NCBI GenBank assembly: GCA_022836615.1
Contig: MU405299.1
Span: forward strand, 99,527 to 163,526
DNA length: 64,000 nucleotides
Direction: 5' to 3'
Source: Annulohypoxylon bovei var. microspora
Taxonomy: Eukaryota > Ascomycota > Sordariomycetes > Xylariales > Hypoxylaceae
In this document: in pieces, positions 56,287-64,000 of the stretch
How the letters are laid out: every line of letters begins with the position of its first letter
Numbering within the stretch: the first letter of the stretch is position 1
Made by a program: the position numbers and the translations under genes
The notes under the pieces: generated by a model
What the model was told of the DNA's origin: nothing
The model's input: the letters and a program-made list of their open reading frames with translations, nothing else
Databases searched by the model: none

Positions 56287-59200
56287 TATGTAAGGCCGAC
56301 CTTTTACTACTCAATGCCGCAAAACAAGGCAATGTGCTAACAAATAAAAGTGGCGGGCTGTTAGACAAAGATAGAGCGGCAGCGAGAACAAAGGAGGTCT
56401 TGCTTATCGCAGGACCCTTTAAGAGTGGAAGTGGGTGGGTGAAATGATAAGACAATAAAGAGAAAGATAAGAATGAAGTGTGGCCAGTAAGCAAAGAAAG
56501 AAGGGAATGTATCACAGTTCAATAGTGATATGCAATGGCCTGTTTTTTTTCTTTTGGCTGGAATGAAGGTCAAGTTGAAGAGATAGCCGGAGTGTACGAG
56601 ACCTACTGGCGGAGAAAGTACTATGCGCGGTAGTACAGATATATGATGAGAAGACAGAACAAAGCCGAGAAAATAAGAAGAGCGAGGAAGAAATAACAAA
56701 CGGATAGATGGAGATGATCGAGTAAGCGAAGCCTCAGTCATGCTTAATTCGTGTGATCTTTCTCGGGTTCTACTCAGAACTAGGCCCGGGTAAGCAAAGC
56801 AGCGATACCGCTACAAACAACCGCTACGACCATCGATCATCGTCTCAACTTGACTGACTTACTCTTGGTACTAGGCTTTGTGGTTCGTGCGGTTGGTGGG
56901 CGGTGAGTGTGGGAGAGAAACCTGTCTGTGGGCTATGGGGTGGTGCATTATCTCGAGGTTCCCCAGAAAGAGAAAGGAAAAGGAAAGATTCGGACTGTCC
57001 TACTACTATGCGCGCCTGTCCCTGATTCAAGGACGGCACAGCCGGTTAGAGGGATAGGTCGAGAACATCACGGGAATGGGAATTGAGATAAGAAAAAGAC
57101 GGGAAGTTGTTAAAAGTGGGTGTGGGCGATGAGAAGTAAGAGGGTAAGTCAAGTAAAAAAGATAAAAGAAAGAAAGACGAGACCCTTGGTCTGGGCTCGG
57201 ATTGGACAATGCTTGTTATCGTAGTCTTCTGATTGGCTTAAACTCTTTACCCTTGGAAGAGGCTATGACTTGCATTAGTCTATGTCAGGGGAAGCCTTAC
57301 CTGTTTTGGTCATCGTCCACCGTGTTGATATCGATATCGGACCTCACCGTCTTGCATCGAAAAATGGATTTAATCGGCTGCAATGCAATCTGCAAATGCG
57401 TGACACATAACTTTCATACTTCGTAAAATGTCCCTTAAAAACAACCACCTCTCATTCAAGTCTTATCAATAGAAAAGCAATGGCAGATCTTCACTCGGAA
57501 AGTCGACTTATCATCGAACCTCTCTGCATTGACGACTGTGTTACGTCGACGCGCCCCAACTGAACGGATAGTGTGGATCTAAACCGAGATTGAGACTGGA
57601 GATTAACCATAACTTTCTAATCGAATTTTTATCGAGCAATCGTTTCTCGATAAATTCGAGTAAATCTCGAGTCAAGCACACCGAAATGGCCGCACTTCAC
57701 GAATGGCTTCATTTCACCACCTCATCGGGCGATCCATTTGAACCCGTTTTCAATCCATTTTCAGAACACTCCCGTGGATTTTGTCGCCGGTTTCTGAATA
57801 TTCATCAAGTAATATTATAGTAATATTTTCGGTTGTTTTCGGCCACGAAAGGTCTTGATCTTTGCTCTCACTCAGGGGTTAGGGGTGTCAAATCCCCCTA
57901 TGGAGTATGGACAATTACCAACTCATCAAACCTCCACTTTCCCGGTTACGAAACACAATAAATTCTTTCTCGTCGGCTATCACAGTATTGAACCAATCGA
58001 GTTAAACCGCTTTATTTCCGCGGTCCACGATTTGTATAGGTGGGTTTTTGAGTGATTCACAAGTTGGGTAAAATCAAGAAATGCACTCAACTTCCACAAT
58101 CCACTTGCCGGGATATCACTTACATAGAGTTTCTTCAACCCGCTACTTTTGAGTCCCTCTAAATAACCTCCGCGGGCTTCCCGTCCGCCCTCCCGTCTCG
58201 TGCGGGGCCTGAACCATCGGGTGACACAAACACTGTCGGCTATGGTGATTTTATTACCTTTGTAAAACTCTCGGGTTCAACGATGTGGCAATTGCGAGTT
58301 TTCCCCAGGTGAGTGCTATTAGAATTCTATATAATCCTAAGTACGTATATTTTCCTCTGCGCTAGTTGAGGAATATTTACGCCAACTATTCGACATTTCA
58401 TAACTTGAGCCCTGAATAGGTAGCTTAGCAATACCCTAGTACAATTAATTAATATTGAATTAATGTAACATATCGCAGAGTTGATGTAAAAGAGGCAGGT
58501 ATTAGAAATCAAAATAATTTTAATTATCTAAGTACCTATGCTATTACAATACTAATGTTAAGTCGTGGGTTTCAAATATCTATCTCCTTTGAGCAGGTAC
58601 CTAATTAATAACTTCATTATAACTTCTCTTAAATACAAGGCTATATAATCTAGAAGTAGAATTATCTCTGCAGAAGTTAAATTTTGATTGGCTAGGACTA
58701 TTACCAAAGCAGGTATACTTGTAATGAAGAGAATACGTAGCAACTTGCTACATAGTTAAGGAGATAGTTACAAACAGTTTATTATATATATTAAGTCTCT
58801 TTGCGGGCATTTTTTATGTCATCGTGTAGATTACTAAGAATGTAAATGATTGTTAGGTACCTAGGTGTTGATAGAAACTAACAACGAGTGACAACAAGTG
58901 ACCACCTAATACCGTTTACTTAGCCCAATAAGTTGAACTTGGTGGTATCATAGAAAACAAACATAACCTCTCATATCCCAATTCCCTTTCGACCTGAATA
59001 ATCAATTTTGCTCAACTTTGGCATAACCCCTTAACCCCTCATTATAATGCCTCCCTAGGAACTTATCCATGCCTGGAATTGTACTCCCTTGATATGAAAC
59101 TCTGCTGCCCTAAACTAATACCTATTGTTCATTACTCATATAGAGAACCAAGTATACCTCCTCGTTCGAGTTGTTGGATGATGACTTCGAGTTAGCGATA

Positions 59201-59383
59201 TGATGGGGTATCATAATAGGAGTCAAGCCAGTAACAAAGTCGACCTGACAATTGACTTCCCTCGGTATCATATCAAAAGCATGCCTCGTCGTTAGTCGCC
59301 TTGCTGCGTAGCAAGGGCCAAGCGGTAACCAAGTTCACATCTTGGTTTCTGCCATACTATTAGTCACTGACCTCAATTCACAT
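56287..59383. other. 3-kb intergenic interval
   Basis: Long AT-rich spacer with purine-rich runs near 56360-57180. Open frames at 56361-56741, 57202-57426, 57590-57820 and 57855-58055 do not carry domains. A GC-richer patch near 58150-58230 might be a decayed element but has no partner repeat here. Nothing else recognised. Confidence 0.45.
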
Positions 59384-59807
59384 CTATGTTTGAAAGAGTC
59401 TCTTACCTGCAAGTGCTCGCCACATGTATAGTGTGTCTGGATACGGGTCGTGTTCGGGTTGCTTGGGCTTGGGCTTGGGCTTGGAGGTCGAGTCTTTGCC
59501 TCCCAGCTTCGACTTGATCTTCTTGGCTGCCTTGTCCATTATGCTTGGGATTGAACTGGTACTACCTCGGCTTCGGGTGGAACGAGCATCGAAGGACGAT
59601 TTGTTGTCTAAAGGCAAGACTAAGTTAGCAATCCCCAGAAGCAAATATGATAGCACTAGTGAAGTTAGGTTACTAACCGTAGGTTTGATACTTCTTCTCG
59701 GAAGAATCTACATTTTGGCCGAGAGTATCGACGAGGGTTTTCTCTGAAGTAGTTGAGGATCGTCGTGGACTCATCGTAGTAAAAGCCGAGGCGGATTGAT
59801 GTGACAT
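59384..59807 (-). CDS. Hypothetical basic Lys/Pro-rich small protein
   Basis: The ATG at 59807 starts a 43-codon exon (59807-59678) that splices through a 70-bp intron ending CTTTAG into 59607-59384. The result is about 117 residues. The first half is Ser/Thr/Arg-rich. The second half has MDKAAKKIKSKLGGKD, a Lys-Pro repeat (KPKPKPK) encoded by GGGCTTGGGCTTGGG-type hexamers, then DPYPDTLYMWRALAG. A good GTAAGA donor follows that stretch, so the true C-terminus may be spliced. I do not recognise the family. A small cytosolic or nuclear protein is possible. It is divergent from the downstream Zn2Cys6 regulator. Confidence 0.55.
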
Positions 59808-60400
59808 TGTGATAGATTCCGAACTTAAGAGAGCTATAGTAATAGCGAAGATTGAGTTTAGAAATGATACTGAATTGTATCGTGTAATTTGACAAGGCGT
59901 AAGTCAATATAGAGTCTAAGATGTGTAATAGTAAAAGTTCAAAGTACAAATTGTGCAAGTCTTTATAGAGTCTTTTTAATTATTAAGAGTTCTTCGGCGT
60001 GAGTAATTGGCCTGAAATATGAGTCACCTATATAGTCACACCCTGCTTTATACTTCCGTCTCCGATGCAGCATAGCCTTGAAGTTTTATTGTCAGCCCCC
60101 GACTTGGTGCACTATTGGGGCTTCGGCTTGGAATTCCGGGTTAGAAGCCTGGAAAGCCGAGCACTTACACGCAATAGCTTGCGACGCTAATGGGCGAATC
60201 AGAATCATGCTTGTGGGTCTTCCCGATAATTGTTTCTTTCTTTAGTACTAAGCCGAAGCCGAAGCCGTACTGTCTTTGCATATGAACATCTCATAACATC
60301 GACTCCGTCAACCCCGTCAACCCCGTCAATTCTGCCTCAGCTTATATCGGAGTCAATTTATCTTCGGGTTGCGGCTTCGGACCTCTTTGACTACAGCCTG
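59808..60400. promoter_or_regulatory. Divergent promoter region, small basic protein / second regulator
   Basis: About 590 bp between the start at 59807 (-) and the preferred start at 60401 (+). It includes a 9-bp CCGTCAACC-type tandem repeat (about three copies, near 60300-60328). An upstream in-frame Met at 60230 could extend the regulator, so part of this stretch may be coding. Confidence 0.4.
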
Positions 60401-63001
60401 ATGACATCAACGCCCGTCTTACGTGACTCCCTTTCGATGTTCGAAAATAGCAACCCACCGCTGCTTATTCGCCGTAACGGTCGGCCCCAAGCGTGTGATG
60501 TGAGTAGTAGTAGGCACCAACATTCCCTCGTGCAGTCATTGATCAGATACGCAAGCCTTGTCGCAAGCGCAAGTTAGCCTGTGACCATACGCAACCCGTC
60601 TGCAACCGATGTAGGAAGAGAAAACAGGATGCGGAATGCGTATACATCATATCAGATACAAGGGCATCCGGACCTAAGAGTCCGTTGCCATCTCCGACGC
60701 CATCTACAACACGCTCAGCTACCCGGAGAAATCCCCGGCCGATTCAAAACACTCCGGCTGTGAGATCTGGCATCCAGGTCCCAAGCCTTGCCCAGCCTGG
60801 CTATCTCGGCCCAACTAGTTACTGTGATATCTATGAGGACACTGAGAATAGTCTATCCATTCTTCAGGGATCAGATACCTCCCCCCATGGAGAGAATACC
60901 GATCACAATGCTCTTATCGGAGGCTCTCAAAATGTAATGTCTCCACGGGTTCGTGAGATGTGTCTCACGGTCCTTCGCAATATACCCGATACAAAGAATG
61001 GTGAATCACTCCTATTCAAGCTTGGCAGTGATGGCTGGATTCGTCCGGTTACATTTCGAGGGCTCAAGGCGTTTTATGACACCTTTGGACGTATTTTTAC
61101 ACCTGAGAATCGTACAACGGCTCAATTAGAGGAACTAGCTCGGATTATTTGCACCAATACCTTGAAGCCGTTCTCCGACGACGAATCTGACCCCGACCGA
61201 TGGGTGAGCCAATTCGTGGGGCAAAATACGCGCTGGGAGCTTTTAGGAGTATTGTCTGTATTCTGGGAGTTTGTTCCTGCCTCGGATGTTGCCATCGTAT
61301 GGAAGGGGAAACGTTCGACTGAGTTTGACAAGACCTTCCGCATAGCAAGAGAGAATATCCGTCTCTGTTTTGAACTAAGCAAGGAGTTCTCCACTGGAAA
61401 TACCCTTATGCTCTATCTCAGCCAGAGGTGTGTTGTTGTGGACTCTAGGGTCGTTGGTGATGCTAGTAAGTGATTAGTATTCACCTGAATTCACCCTCGT
61501 TAGTTGGCTAGGTCATGCTGCCTACCTACCTACCTCCCTCCCTACGTAAGTACTCCACTTTGATGGATTGGTAATGTTAACTCGATATCCTATAGATTTG
61601 CTCGTATGGAGGTCTCATGCGGAGGCGGTATCCCTTTTGACCTTTCTTGGGTACCATGCCATGATAGCAAAGGATAGACGTTCAACAACAATGTCATCTG
61701 AAATTAAGAAAATATTGTTTCATCATAAGTTCATCATGGGCATGGTTATAGTTTCCTTCACCGGGAGGCCCCCCCTTCTCGCGTCTCGGTATTCGTCCAC
61801 CCCTTTACCCCTCGATCTTAGTGATGAAGAATTATTCGCCGACCACGCCACCTTCATGAGAGCCGTTGGACGTTTAGACGAGAGGGGTTGGAATACCGAT
61901 GGAATAATACATCCGACTGGTCGTATAAGAGCACGTGCGATGATCGCTCATATTCGCGAGGAATTATTTGAGATTGCTCTCGCGAATGATCAAGTGGCAC
62001 CTATTGAAACTCTGCTGTAAGTAGATCGTCACATAATTTCGTGTTATGTTTTTCTAAGGATGAGACTTAGTCAGCTTCGAGCTCGCGAGCTACAAACAGT
62101 GGCCGACTTTCCTACCTGCTTACACTTCAACCCCCTTGATCTCGACGATCCAGAGGTTTCTATCGACACATTATCTTCGAGATCATTTATCCAGCTCGAG
62201 CATCTGCAAAACATGTTCTTCATCGAGAGGCTCTTGCTTCGGAACGGCCACGAGGACAAAGGTGATCTATTGAAAGTTAGTTATGACTTAGTTGTTCTGA
62301 CTCTACCTTGGTATGTTTGAAAGTCCCCGAGTTAAATTCATCTATCTCCACTTCTATGTTGCTCTGTAGAAGCTGTTGCTTTCTTTCTCTACGTACCTAT
62401 ACATGCTAACTTCTTTGTAGTACGTTGCCGCATGTTCAATTCCCATGACCTCTTTCCGTCTTTTCTCATCAAAGTCCATTTTGATACACATTCCCGGATT
62501 ATCTATGATATGTTAACATAGACCAGACTATTTAGAGTTAGACAAGATGGCCTCCTTTAGGAATGATTGTGAATGGCTAGTAAGTAAATAAATGAAACAG
62601 ACGTGGCCTTGAGCGCTGATAAACCTGTCTAGGTCATGGCCTACGCTGTTCCTGCCGGTGGGATTCTATGCTTGGAGTTGCTAAAGCCAACCCTGCACAT
62701 TAGACCTCATTCTGATCCGAGAATCACTCGTTCTAATATTATCCAAAAACTCACCCTCCTTGTCGCATTTCTGGACTGGGTAAGCCCTTCCGGAACAGGG
62801 CCGAATGGAGACCTCTGCAGCGACGCGAAGTCGGTTATACAGCGTGTTCTTGACCAAACATTAAATGCTGCATCAAGCGTATACGAACCCCCGGTGTTCG
62901 AGTGGGACTTCTCAACGCAGATTGACTTCAACTTCGACCTTCTCGATACATTTGACTGGAATCGGCCGGATTTCCCGTCAAGTCAACAATCGAATCAATA
63001 G
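60401..63001 (+). CDS. Second Zn2Cys6 transcription factor
   Basis: Exons 60401-60499, 60556-61465, 61596-62016, 62059-62310, a probable 19-bp exon 62561-62579, and 62633-63001 give about 689 residues. The first junction rebuilds the zinc cluster: QACD joined to PCRKRKLACD, with Cys at about 32, 35, 42, 49, 52 and 61 (C-x2-C-x6-C-x6-C-x2-C-x8-C). The middle homology region continues through RCVVVDSRVVGDAN-LLVWRSHAEA and ends near EWLVMAYAVPAGGILCLELL. The splice set around 62310-62633 is uncertain, because the 19-bp exon is inferred only from frame and homology-like continuity. A longer N-terminus from Met at 60230 is possible. It lies beside allantoinase and the small basic protein; whether it controls the polyketide cluster is unknown. 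Confidence 0.8.
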
Positions 63002-64000
63002 CAATGGTGAGACTCTGGATTGTTATGAGGCGCTGGGCATGAGGGATGCTCATCGAATTAAATTGCTTTAACTAGTGCTAATTAAATGATGAATTGCATG
63101 AGGATAGCGGCGCATGTCGTATTGGCGGCCGCATACGATTGATCATTTCTTTGCGAAAAGGTGACTGGGTTCATCTGATCGTCGGGAAGTGAACGACTCC
63201 TCTAATTCATAGATCTTTCAGAAATCTAGGTCAGACTTTACATATAATACTTCGCAAAATTGAAGACATTTACAACTTGTCTCTCTTAATTGTCAGATGT
63301 CAGACAGCCAACTCAGGAAATTCTAGCACTAAAGCGGTTAATTTATTGGTGGGCTTCAGGGGCTTCGAAAGGTGCCGATTGGTAAAGCGACAGAGAGCCA
63401 AGCCGGCACACAACAGCTTTAGGTAGGGCTGCTGTACGGGATATTTTAGTGGGGGGATTTACTATCAATAGTGTCCCCTCATTTTACCTGGATCTGCTGG
63501 ATGCAACTAATATTAACCCCTGAATGAATGACTGTCGCTAACTTGATTGTCGCGATTCCCCGCGTTGTCAAGCTTGAAAAGATGTAACGAAGCAGCCGGC
63601 ACAATAAAGGGGCAAGCCGCATACCTTAAATAGGTATGTTTAATTGTTAATATCTTGCTACTACGTAGTACTACATATAAGATAAGTATGATTGTGCAGC
63701 AGCCAACCTTCCTCATTCTACGTAGCGTCAATTAACATCGGTACTGCAGGAACAAACATAGAAGACTTACAGAGGTAAAGGTGTACGGGATATTCGGAAT
63801 CACCCCTACACTTACACCTTTCGATCTTTGGCTATGATCGGCCCGGCTAGTTATGCTTCTCGACTTGTTGGCTTATTTAATGGCACTGCAAACCCCTGAC
63901 ATCAGCGGGAATATAGATGAACTGACCATTACCCCACAAATAAAAGGACCCACACCTTACCACTACAGGGGTTTTTTGGTGAAGGCCTTTCAGCGGACCT
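63002..64000. other. Intergenic region at window end
   Basis: About 1 kb, AT-rich. A short minus-strand frame at 63513-63731 lacks support. No gene, repeat or RNA recognised. Confidence 0.5.

Noticed and set aside
57590..58055. Two neighbouring open frames that might be a spliced gene
   Set aside because: Frames do not join cleanly across a convincing intron and show no family signature.
1..64000. CRISPR arrays, rRNA or tRNA genes
   Set aside because: No regularly spaced repeats; no rRNA-like sequence; no convincing tRNA cloverleaf found by eye. A covariance-model search would be needed to exclude a tRNA.

Overview
The window is nuclear DNA of a filamentous ascomycete. Genes carry short introns (about 50-130 bp) with GT-AG ends and CTAAC/CTGAC-like branch points. 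Fungal-only families are present: iterative PKSs with a SAT domain, Zn2Cys6 regulators and a fungal rhodopsin-like membrane protein. GC-rich coding blocks sit in long AT-rich intergenic DNA full of CCTACCTA-type microsatellites. The style fits a Sordariomycete, perhaps Xylariales, but the sequence alone does not fix the species.

Positions 1 to about 34,300 hold a dual-polyketide-synthase gene cluster. In order: an MFS exporter (-), a Zn2Cys6 regulator (+, six exons), a highly reducing PKS (-, KS-AT-DH-short MT-ER-KR-ACP), a secreted-type FAD oxidoreductase (+), an NmrA/EasG-like dehydrogenase (-), a SnoaL-like small protein (+), a salicylate-hydroxylase-type FAD monooxygenase (-) and a non-reducing PKS (+, SAT-KS-AT-PT-ACP-R). 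Inferred logic: the HR-PKS builds a reduced acyl chain, the SAT domain of the NR-PKS takes it as starter, the NR-PKS extends and cyclises it, and the R domain releases an aromatic aldehyde. The flavin monooxygenase would then hydroxylate or dearomatise the ring and the other small enzymes tailor it. This is azaphilone/sorbicillinoid/tropolone-type logic, with one striking difference: the NR-PKS has no C-methyltransferase and the HR-PKS methyltransferase is about half length. The product is therefore probably not C-methylated, which does not fit a standard azaphilone.

Two repeat elements lie inside the cluster. A 793-bp terminal-inverted-repeat element with a 5-bp target duplication sits in the divergent promoter region of the NmrA-like and SnoaL-like genes. 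A foldback element of about 1.25 kb with arms of nearly 280 bp sits between the SnoaL-like and FMO genes; its left arm looks decayed by C-to-T/G-to-A changes, as RIP would produce.

From 34,300 to 43,300 the DNA is gene-poor, with four small or membrane-protein genes of unknown role; this looks like the right border of the cluster. From 43,300 to 64,000 the genes are more ordinary: a TPR protein, a DJ-1/PfpI protein, a full-size ABCG transporter, allantoinase, a small basic protein and a second Zn2Cys6 regulator. Exon boundaries were worked out by hand from reading frame and splice signals and have no transcript support.
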